Assembly: GCA_028343155.1 (NCBI GenBank)
Contig: JAOLXX010000002.1
Span: forward strand, 1-64,000
From: Polaribacter sp.
GTDB lineage: Bacteria; Bacteroidota; Bacteroidia; Flavobacteriales; Flavobacteriaceae
Reading direction: 5' to 3'
Length of the DNA: 64,000 nt
Each line of letters starts with the position of its first letter. Within the stretch, counting starts at the first letter, position 1. The position numbers and the translations under genes are program-made. Below are positions 53,162-64,000 of this stretch, one piece after another. The notes beneath the pieces were generated by a model. The model worked only from the letters and a program-made list of their open reading frames with translations. It made no database searches and was not told the DNA's origin.

Positions 53162-53470
53162 ATGAAAGTATTCACGCAATCCGTTAATTTTAATGCAGAC
53201 AAAGAACTTATAAATTATGTAGATGAAAAAGTTTTAACATTGGTTAAGTTTCATGATAAAATAGTTGATGCAGAAGTTTTTTTAAAAGTTTTGAATATTA
53301 GTGATAAAGAAAATAAATTAGTAGAAGTTAAAATTAATATTCCAGGAAGTGAATTGATTATTAAAAGAGAAGCAAAAACCTTTGAAGAAGCAGTTAATGC
53401 TGCGGTAGATAATCTAAAAAGACAATTGAAAAGATCTAAAGAAAAACACAGAGATTCATTAATCTCTTAA
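53162..53470 (+). CDS. hpf: Ribosome hibernation/inhibition factor HPF (short form)
   Basis: 102 residues of the RaiA/HPF family. VNFNADKELINYVDEKVLTLVKFHDKIVDAEVFLKV and ELIIKREAKTFEEAVNAAVDNLKRQLKRSKEKHRD show the beta-alpha-beta-beta-beta-alpha fold with a basic C-terminal helix. No long C-terminal dimerisation domain, so short-HPF class. Binds the small-subunit decoding channel in stationary phase. Three bases after xerC, likely one transcript. Confidence 0.9.
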   Translation: MKVFTQSVNFNADKELINYVDEKVLTLVKFHDKIVDAEVFLKVLNISDKENKLVEVKINIPGSELIIKREAKTFEEAVNAAVDNLKRQLKRSKEKHRDSLIS

Positions 53471-53529
53471 AATAATTAAAAAAAATAAAAATATAATTAT
53501 AAAATGTTTTAGAATATAAAAAAACTTTA

Positions 53530-53537
53530 TACATTTG
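53530..53537 (+). promoter_or_regulatory. Bacteroidota promoter of the tRNA-tuf-rpoBC superoperon (TACATTTG)
   Basis: TACATTTG matches TAnnTTTG; TGTTTT at 53505-53510 is a candidate -33 box 19 bases before it. It is 41 bases upstream of the first tRNA, so it probably starts the run of four tRNAs and tuf. Confidence 0.6.
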
Positions 53538-53577
53538 CAATCCGTTAGAAATAGCGGGTTATTTTTTTGCATTAAAA

Positions 53578-53651
53578 GCCGATGTAGCTCAGCTGGCTAG
53601 AGCAGCTGATTTGTAATCAGCAGGTCGTGGGTTCGAGTCCCTCCATCGGCT
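53578..53651 (+). tRNA. tRNA-Thr (UGU)
   Basis: 74 bases. Acceptor GCCGATG / CATCGGC, D arm GCTCAGCTGG, anticodon loop with TGT inside stem CTGAT/ATCAG, TpsiC arm with GGTTCGAGTCC. No encoded CCA. First of a four-tRNA group before tuf. Confidence 0.95.
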
Positions 53652-53686
53652 CAAAAATAACAAGTTCATTAAGATAGTAAATTAGA

Positions 53687-53768
53687 GGGGAGATACTCAA
53701 GCGGCCAACGAGGACGGACTGTAACTCCGTTGACTACGTCTTCGCAGGTTCGAATCCTGCTCTCCCCA
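53687..53768 (+). tRNA. tRNA-Tyr (GUA)
   Basis: 82 bases with the long variable arm of a bacterial tyrosine tRNA (about TTGACTACGTCTTC). Acceptor GGGGAGA / TCTCCCC, anticodon GTA in GGACTGTAACTCC, T arm GGTTCGAATCC. Discriminator A, no encoded CCA. Confidence 0.95.
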
Positions 53769-53781
53769 CAATTTGCATTTT

Positions 53782-53854
53782 GCGAAAGTAGCTCAGTTGG
53801 TAGAGCGTCAGCCTTCCAAGCTGAATGTCGCCGGTTCGAACCCGGTCTTTCGCT
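53782..53854 (+). tRNA. tRNA-Gly (UCC)
   Basis: 73 bases. Acceptor GCGAAAG / CTTTCGC, anticodon TCC in loop CTTCCAA, T arm GGTTCGAACC, discriminator T. Confidence 0.95.
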
Positions 53855-53982
53855 CAAAGAGTTTTGTTGAGATAAAAAAGAGTAATATGCACTCGTTTTT
53901 ATGAAAAACAAAAAGAGAGGCAAGAAGTTTATGTTGAATAAAGTCGAAATAAACCTTTTCCTTCACTCGAAATTATCAACAA

Positions 53983-54055
53983 GCCGGTGTAGCTCAGTTG
54001 GTAGAGCGCATCCTTGGTAGGGATGAGGTCGTGGGTTCAAATCCCATCGCTGGCT
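53983..54055 (+). tRNA. tRNA-Thr (GGU)
   Basis: 73 bases. Acceptor GCCGGTG / CGCTGGC, anticodon GGT in loop TTGGTAG, T arm GGTTCAAATCC, discriminator T. It is 60 bases before tuf; a 128-base spacer separates it from tRNA-Gly, with no gene seen there. Confidence 0.95.
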
Positions 54056-54094
54056 CATTTAATGTGTATTATTAGAGACTAAATATATTTAACT

Positions 54095-54115
54095 AAGAAT
54101 TAAAAATTAATAATT
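54095..54115. repeat. Degenerate heptad repeat abutting the tuf start
   Basis: Three 7-base units AAGAATT, AAAAATT, AATAATT immediately before ATG 54116. Confidence 0.4.
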
Positions 54116-55303
54116 ATGGCAAAAGGAACTTTTGACCGTTCGAAACCACACTTAAACATTGGTACTATCGGACACGTAGATCACGGTAAAACAACTTTAA
54201 CTGCGGCTATTACTAAAGTATTAGCTGATGCAGGATTCTCTGAAGCTAGATCTTTTGATCAGATTGATAATGCTCCAGAAGAAAAAGAAAGAGGTATTAC
54301 AATTAATACTTCACATGTAGAGTATCAAACAGCAAATCGTCATTACGCACACGTAGACTGTCCAGGTCACGCGGATTACGTAAAGAACATGGTAACTGGT
54401 GCTGCTCAAATGGACGGTGCAATTTTAGTTGTTGCTGCAACAGATGGACCAATGCCACAAACTCGTGAACACATCCTTTTAGGGCGTCAGGTTGGTATTC
54501 CTCGTATTGTTGTATTCATGAATAAAGTGGATATGGTTGATGATGAAGAGTTAATTGAATTGGTAGATATGGAAGTAAGAGAATTACTTTCTTTCTATGA
54601 ATACGATGGAGATAATGGACCTGTAATTGCTGGTTCTGCTCTAGGTGCATTAAACGGAGAGCAAAAATGGGTTGACAGTGTATTAGAATTAATGGCTTCT
54701 GTTGATGCTTGGATTGAAGAGCCTGAAAGAGAAGTTGATAAAGATTTCTTAATGCCGGTTGAAGATGTGTTTTCAATTACTGGTCGTGGAACTGTTGCTA
54801 CAGGTCGTATCGAAACAGGTATTGCAAATACAGGAGATGCTGTAGATATTATTGGTATGGGTGCTGAGAAATTAGTTTCTACGATTACTGGTATTGAAAT
54901 GTTCCGTCAAATCCTAGATAGAGGTGAGGCAGGAGATAATGCAGGAATCTTGTTAAGAGGTATTGCAAAAGAAGATATTAAAAGAGGAATGGTAATCTGT
55001 AAACCAGGTTCTGTAACTCCACACGCTAAATTTAAGGCAGAAGTATATGTTCTTAAAAAAGAAGAAGGTGGACGTCATACTCCATTCCATAACAACTATC
55101 GTCCACAGTTTTATGTAAGAACTACGGATGTAACAGGTACTATTAACTTACCAAGTGGAGTTGAAATGGTTATGCCAGGAGATAACTTATCAATTACTGT
55201 AGATTTACATCAACCAATTGCATTAAATGTTGGTTTACGTTTCGCTATCCGTGAAGGTGGTAGAACAGTAGGTGCAGGTCAGGTAACTGAATTATTAGAC
55301 TAA
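54116..55303 (+). CDS. tuf: Elongation factor Tu
   Basis: 395-residue GTPase that delivers aminoacyl-tRNA to the ribosome. G1 is [13 protein letters not shown]2 RGITI, G3 DCPGHADY, G4 NKVD, and the domain 2 and 3 strands [23 protein letters not shown] and [10 protein letters not shown] are standard. Codon use is the smoothest in the window, as expected of a highly expressed gene. It follows four tRNAs and precedes tRNA-Trp and secE, the classic tuf arrangement. Confidence 0.98.
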   Translation: MAKGTFDRSKPHLNIGTIGHVDHGKTTLTAAITKVLADAGFSEARSFDQIDNAPEEKERGITINTSHVEYQTANRHYAHVDCPGHADYVKNMVTGAAQMDGAILVVAATDGPMPQTREHILLGRQVGIPRIVVFMNKVDMVDDEELIELVDMEVRELLSFYEYDGDNGPVIAGSALGALNGEQKWVDSVLELMASVDAWIEEPEREVDKDFLMPVEDVFSITGRGTVATGRIETGIANTGDAVDIIGMGAEKLVSTITGIEMFRQILDRGEAGDNAGILLRGIAKEDIKRGMVICKPGSVTPHAKFKAEVYVLKKEEGGRHTPFHNNYRPQFYVRTTDVTGTINLPSGVEMVMPGDNLSITVDLHQPIALNVGLRFAIREGGRTVGAGQVTELLD

Positions 55304-55334
55304 TATTTTATTAGTTTATTGATGGGTAAATATA

Positions 55335-55367
55335 AAGGGTGTCACGCTGCAAAAGCGTGATGCCTTT
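55335..55367 (+). terminator. Hairpin in the tuf to tRNA-Trp gap
   Basis: A 14-pair stem with a 5-base loop (left 55335-55348, right 55354-55367; core TCACGCT / AGCGTGA with four G-T pairs outside). There is no T run after it, so it may be a processing or weak attenuation site rather than a full terminator. Confidence 0.55.
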
Positions 55368-55382
55368 ATCAATGAATAAGAA

Positions 55383-55455
55383 ACGGGTTTAGCTCAGTTG
55401 GTAGAGCACTGGTCTCCAAAACCAGGTGTCGGGGGTTCAAGTCCCTCAATCCGTG
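55383..55455 (+). tRNA. tRNA-Trp (CCA)
   Basis: 73 bases. Acceptor ACGGGTT / AATCCGT (one G-T), anticodon CCA in loop CTCCAAA with stem CTGGT/ACCAG, T arm GGGTTCAAGTCCC, discriminator G. It sits between tuf and secE. Confidence 0.95.
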
Positions 55456-55475
55456 CAACAAAACATAAAAGAAAA

Positions 55476-55673
55476 ATGAAATTTATACAATACATCAAAG
55501 ATTCTTTTGACGAATTAAGTAACCATATGACTTGGATATCTAAAGAAGATGCTCAAAAAACAACGGTTACTGTAGCTGTTTTTACAATTGTATTCGCATT
55601 AGCTGTTGCTGGTATAGATTATGTTTTTCAAACAGGATTAGATAACTTTTTTGGAATGTTTAAATCTATTTAA
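55476..55673 (+). CDS. secE: Protein translocase subunit SecE
   Basis: 65-residue single-helix membrane subunit of the SecYEG channel. MKFIQYIKDSFDELSNHMTWISKEDAQKTTVTVAV leads into one membrane helix (FTIVFALAVAGIDYVF). Starting at ATG 55476; an earlier GTG-type in-frame extension would read through the tRNA-Trp gene and is not a protein start. Two bases from nusG. Confidence 0.95.
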   Translation: MKFIQYIKDSFDELSNHMTWISKEDAQKTTVTVAVFTIVFALAVAGIDYVFQTGLDNFFGMFKSI

Positions 55674-55675
55674 TT

Positions 55676-56227
55676 ATGGCAGCTGATTCAGTAATGAAAT
55701 GGTATGTTGTAAGAGCCATTGGAGGACAAGAGAATAAAGTAAAAGCTTATATAGAAACTGAAATTTCTAGACTAGGATTATCTGACAATGTAAATCAGGT
55801 TATTGTACCAACAGAAAAAGTGGTTCAAATTCGAGACGGTAAAAAAGTACACAGAGAAAAAGTATATTTTCCAGGTTATATTATGGTGGAGGCAAATCTT
55901 TCAGGAGAAGTACCTCACGTAATTAAAGCGATAACTGGAGTCATCGGTTTTTTAGGAGAAACAAAAGGTGGTGAGCCAGTTCCTATGAGAAAATCGGAAG
56001 TAAATAGAATGTTAGGAAAAGTTGATGAACTTTCTATTCAGGATGAAAATATTGCAATTCCTTTTAATATCGGAGAAACTGTAAAAGTTGTTGACGGTCC
56101 TTTTAATGGATTTGATGGAACGATAGAGAAAATAAATGAAGAAAAGCGTAAACTTGAAGTAATGGTGAAAATCTTTGGAAGAAAGACCCCATTAGAATTA
56201 AGTTATATGCAAGTAGAAAAGATATAA
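55676..56227 (+). CDS. nusG: Transcription termination/antitermination factor NusG
   Basis: 183 residues. NGN domain 1-115 (KWYVVRAIGGQENKVKAYIE, VHREKVYFPGYIMVEANLSGEV, VIGFLGETKGGEPVPM), then a KOW domain (FNIGETVKVVDGPFNGFDGTIEKINEEKRKLEVMVKIFGRKTPLEL). It binds RNA polymerase and links it to Rho and the leading ribosome. Located in the usual secE-nusG-rplK position. Confidence 0.97.
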   Translation: MAADSVMKWYVVRAIGGQENKVKAYIETEISRLGLSDNVNQVIVPTEKVVQIRDGKKVHREKVYFPGYIMVEANLSGEVPHVIKAITGVIGFLGETKGGEPVPMRKSEVNRMLGKVDELSIQDENIAIPFNIGETVKVVDGPFNGFDGTIEKINEEKRKLEVMVKIFGRKTPLELSYMQVEKI

Positions 56228-56299
56228 TTGTTACACAAATATATAATATCGGTTTGTTTTTAGCTTCCAAATTAAAACAAATCACAAAACATTTTTAAA

Positions 56300-56737
56300 A
56301 TGGCAAAAGAAGTTAGTAAAGTAGTTAAATTACAAGTAAGGGGAGGCGCAGCGAATCCATCGCCGCCGGTTGGACCCGCTTTAGGAGCTGCTGGTGTTAA
56401 CATTATGGAGTTTTGTAAACAGTTTAATGCAAGAACGCAAGACAAACAAGGTAAAGTTCTACCTGTTGTTATTACTGTTTTCAAAGATAAATCATTTGAT
56501 TTTCTTGTAAAAACTCCTCCTGCAGCAGTCCAGTTACTAGAAGCGGCCAAAATTAAAAAAGGTTCCGGAGAACCAAACAGAAAGAAAGTAGCATCGGTTA
56601 CTTGGGATCAAATTAAAGTCATTGCAGAAGATAAAATGGTAGATTTAAATGCCTTTGAAATTTCTTCAGCAATGCGTATGATTGCAGGTACAGCACGTTC
56701 TATGGGATTAACAGTAAAAGGTAATGCACCAGCATAA
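56300..56737 (+). CDS. rplK: 50S ribosomal protein uL11
   Basis: 145 residues: [41 protein letters not shown] is the classic N-terminal domain and [43 protein letters not shown] the C-terminal RNA-binding part. A 72-base spacer after nusG. Confidence 0.97.
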   Translation: MAKEVSKVVKLQVRGGAANPSPPVGPALGAAGVNIMEFCKQFNARTQDKQGKVLPVVITVFKDKSFDFLVKTPPAAVQLLEAAKIKKGSGEPNRKKVASVTWDQIKVIAEDKMVDLNAFEISSAMRMIAGTARSMGLTVKGNAPA

Positions 56738-56758
56738 ACTTTATAAAAAGTAGTAAAA

Positions 56759-57448
56759 ATGGCAAAATTATCAAAAAAGCAAAAAGAAGCTTACGCAAAG
56801 GTAGATAGCTCTAAATCTTATGGTTTATCAGCAGCTTCAGCGCTAGTCAAAGACATTACCAATGTAAAGTTTGATGCATCAGTAGATTTAGCGATTCGTT
56901 TAGGAGTAGATCCTCGTAAAGCAAATCAAATGGTTCGTGGAGTTGTAACATTACCTCATGGAACAGGAAAAGATGTAAAAGTACTAGCATTAGTAACTCC
57001 AGACAAAGAAGCAGAAGCTACAGCAGCAGGTGCAGATTATGTTGGGTTAGATGAGTACCTTCAAAAAATTAAAGGAGGATGGACAGACGTTGACGTAATT
57101 ATTACCATGCCTAGTGTTATGGGAAAATTAGGTCCTTTAGGTAGAGTATTAGGTCCAAGAGGTTTAATGCCAAATCCAAAGACTGGTACTGTAACAATGG
57201 ATGTCGCAAAAGCTGTTCAAGATGTAAAAGCTGGTAAAATTGACTTTAAAGTTGATAAAACGGGTATCATACACGCTGCAATTGGAAAAGTATCTTTTGA
57301 TGCTCAAAAAATTGAAGAGAATGCAAACGAGTTAATACAAACAATTATTAAATTGAAACCAACAACTGCAAAAGGAACGTATGTAAAAAGCGTTTTTATG
57401 TCTAGCACGATGAGTCCTAGTATAGCCGTTGAGGTGAAAGCTGTTTAA
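56759..57448 (+). CDS. rplA: 50S ribosomal protein uL1
   Basis: 229 residues of the two-domain uL1 fold: [63 protein letters not shown] and [21 protein letters not shown] are diagnostic. L1 represses its own operon in E. coli by a leader-like site; I see no clear copy here. Confidence 0.97.
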   Translation: MAKLSKKQKEAYAKVDSSKSYGLSAASALVKDITNVKFDASVDLAIRLGVDPRKANQMVRGVVTLPHGTGKDVKVLALVTPDKEAEATAAGADYVGLDEYLQKIKGGWTDVDVIITMPSVMGKLGPLGRVLGPRGLMPNPKTGTVTMDVAKAVQDVKAGKIDFKVDKTGIIHAAIGKVSFDAQKIEENANELIQTIIKLKPTTAKGTYVKSVFMSSTMSPSIAVEVKAV

Positions 57449-57467
57449 TACGTTAAAACTTATAATC

Positions 57468-57983
57468 ATGACTAGAGAAGAGAAATCACAAGTAATACAA
57501 GATTTAACAGCAGTATTAGCAGACACAAATACGTTATATTTAGCAGACATTTCTGGACTAGATGCACAAGCAACTTCGAACTTACGAAGAGCTTGTTTTA
57601 AAGCAGGAGTTCAGTTGTCAGTTGTTAAAAATACATTGCTTGCAAAAGCAATGGAAGCTTCAGATAAAGAGTTTGGAGACTTACCATTGGTATTGAAAGG
57701 TAATACATCAATGATGATTGCTGAAGCAGCAAATGCTCCGGCAAAATTAATCAAAGAATTCAGAAAGAAAACAGACAGACCTTTATTAAAAGGAGCGTTT
57801 GCAGAAGAGTCTGTTTACATTGGAGATGATCAATTAGACGCTTTAGTAGATATTAAATCTAGAGAAGAGCTAATAGGAGAAATCATTGGATTATTACAAT
57901 CACCAGCTAAAAATGTTATTTCAGCATTACAATCAGGTGGTCAAACACTTTCAGGTATTATTAAGACATTATCTGAAAAATAA
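57468..57983 (+). CDS. rplJ: 50S ribosomal protein uL10
   Basis: 171 residues. N-terminal 23S-binding part (VIQDLTAVLADTNTLYLADISGL, ACFKAGVQLSVVKNTLLAKAM) and a C-terminal helix that carries bL12 dimers (SPAKNVISALQSGGQTLSGIIKTLSE). Upstream of rplL, with which it forms the stalk. Confidence 0.96.
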   Translation: MTREEKSQVIQDLTAVLADTNTLYLADISGLDAQATSNLRRACFKAGVQLSVVKNTLLAKAMEASDKEFGDLPLVLKGNTSMMIAEAANAPAKLIKEFRKKTDRPLLKGAFAEESVYIGDDQLDALVDIKSREELIGEIIGLLQSPAKNVISALQSGGQTLSGIIKTLSEK

Positions 57984-58033
57984 GTACGCGCACAAATAAA
58001 CTATAATAAACAAAATTTTTAAAAACAATTAAC

Positions 58034-58408
58034 ATGGCAGAATTAAAAGATTTCGCAGAGCAATTAGTTAACTTATCAGTAAAAGAAGTTAATGAATTAG
58101 CTACTATCTTAAAAGATGAGTATGGTATTGAGCCAGCAGCAGCAGCAGTAGCAGTAGCAGGTCCAGCAGCAGGTGGAGAAGCAGCAGTAGATGATCAAAC
58201 TGAGTTTGATGTAATCTTAACAGCAGCAGGTGGTTCTAAACTAGCAGTTGTAAAATTAGTTAAAGAATTAACTGGTTTAGGATTGAAAGAAGCTAAGGGT
58301 ATCGTAGATAGTGCTCCTGCAGCAGTAAAAGAAGGTGTAACTAAAGATGAGGCAGAAGGTCTTAAAAAATCTTTAGAAGAAGCTGGAGCTGAAGTAGAAC
58401 TTAAGTAA
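58034..58408 (+). CDS. rplL: 50S ribosomal protein bL12 (L7/L12)
   Basis: 124 residues. N-terminal dimerisation helices, an Ala/Gly-rich hinge ([20 protein letters not shown]), and the factor-binding C-domain ([38 protein letters not shown]). Highly biased composition and strong expression are expected. A structured 144-base spacer separates it from rpoB. Confidence 0.97.
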   Translation: MAELKDFAEQLVNLSVKEVNELATILKDEYGIEPAAAAVAVAGPAAGGEAAVDDQTEFDVILTAAGGSKLAVVKLVKELTGLGLKEAKGIVDSAPAAVKEGVTKDEAEGLKKSLEEAGAEVELK

Positions 58409-58415
58409 GCTAATA

Positions 58416-58492
58416 CTCCCGATCACGCTTGGCGAGACGGGGAAACAAATTTAGGTTTAGGTACTAGAAACTATTGTTTTTAGACCTAAACC
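58416..58492 (+). promoter_or_regulatory. Structured rplL-rpoB spacer (GC-rich block plus long hairpin)
   Basis: 58416-58442 is a GC-rich island (CTCCCG ... ACGGGG) that contrasts with the AT-rich background. It is followed by a stem of 17 pairs with one bulged A: GGTTTAGGT (58454-58462) pairs with ACCTAAACC (58484-58492) and CTAGAAAC (58464-58471) with GTTTTTAG (58476-58483), loop TATT. Position matches the attenuator or processing site found between rplL and rpoB in enterobacteria; the role here is inferred. Confidence 0.65.
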
Positions 58493-58552
58493 ATTTTGTG
58501 TATATATTCGTTTTTTATTTTATTTAGATTTTAATCAAAAAAATATTCTCTT

Positions 58553-64000
<5,448 letters not shown>

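Noticed and set aside
53669-53923. Minus-strand reading frame of 84 codons over the tRNA group
   Set aside because: It runs across two tRNA genes and has no family features; a chance frame.
54516-54776. Minus-strand reading frame inside tuf
   Set aside because: Composition (Leu, Gln and His runs) is an antisense shadow of tuf codon bias.
55398-55475. SecE extended 26 residues upstream
   Set aside because: The extension reads through the tRNA-Trp gene, so it cannot be the real protein start.

Overview
The window is ordinary core chromosome of a low-GC member of the Bacteroidota, almost certainly family Flavobacteriaceae (a marine genus such as Polaribacter or Tenacibaculum fits, but I cannot name it from sequence alone). 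The evidence is strong AT richness, TAnnTTTG-type -7 promoter boxes, near absence of Shine-Dalgarno sequences, several TTG starts, and Flavobacteriia-specific families (DUF4834, DUF5683, DUF6122, DUF2851, fused E1 alpha/beta dehydrogenase, signal peptidase I with a large insertion). There is no phage, integrative element, insertion sequence, CRISPR array or rRNA operon.

Layout. 0-5 kb: ftsH (5' end cut by the window) followed by a phospholipid operon: LUD protein, cdsA, psd, acyl-CoA-binding protein, YceI-like protein. 5-9 kb: a sugar-nucleotide-epimerase-like SDR, then a VWA protein and MoxR-like AAA+ pair with a strong terminator. 9-21 kb: housekeeping and envelope genes: FAD oxidoreductase, DEDDh exonuclease, a GH3 plus beta-lactamase-fold fusion, acyltransferase, BASS transporter, DUF4159, rsmE, a GNAT-like protein and an outer-membrane barrel. 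21-27.7 kb: a translationally coupled surface-polysaccharide operon (DUF4834, YfhO, two glycosyltransferases, flippase). 27.7-33.3 kb on the minus strand: parA-parB-DUF5683-dapB-lepB-wbqC-DUF6122. 33.5-46.5 kb: pepD, nitroreductase, DUF2851, fused 2-oxoacid dehydrogenase E1, a large M1-peptidase-like protein apparently without its zinc site and joined to a predicted barrel, a LOG-family hydrolase and uvrA.

46.6-53.5 kb: PspC-domain protein, K+ channel, alanine/Na+ symporter, a frameshifted helix-hairpin-helix protein, acyl-CoA dehydrogenase, rpsU (with the one strong Shine-Dalgarno I noticed), xerC-type recombinase and a short HPF. 53.5-64 kb: the translation/transcription superoperon tRNA-Thr(UGU)-Tyr-Gly-Thr(GGU)-tuf-tRNA-Trp-secE-nusG-rplK-rplA-rplJ-rplL-rpoB-rpoC, with rpoC cut by the window end.

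I found no convincing new multi-gene system. The items most worth a second look are: (i) degenerate 7-nt-periodic repeats in at least six intergenic spacers, one folding into a perfect 12-bp hairpin arm pair between rpoB and rpoC; (ii) the exceptional Shine-Dalgarno of rpsU, overlapped by a tiny upstream ORF; (iii) the one-base frameshift in a T8 run of the HhH gene; (iv) the M1-like/barrel fusion; (v) structured spacers in the tuf-rpoBC region; (vi) a 12-bp inverted repeat of unknown role near 35.9 kb.
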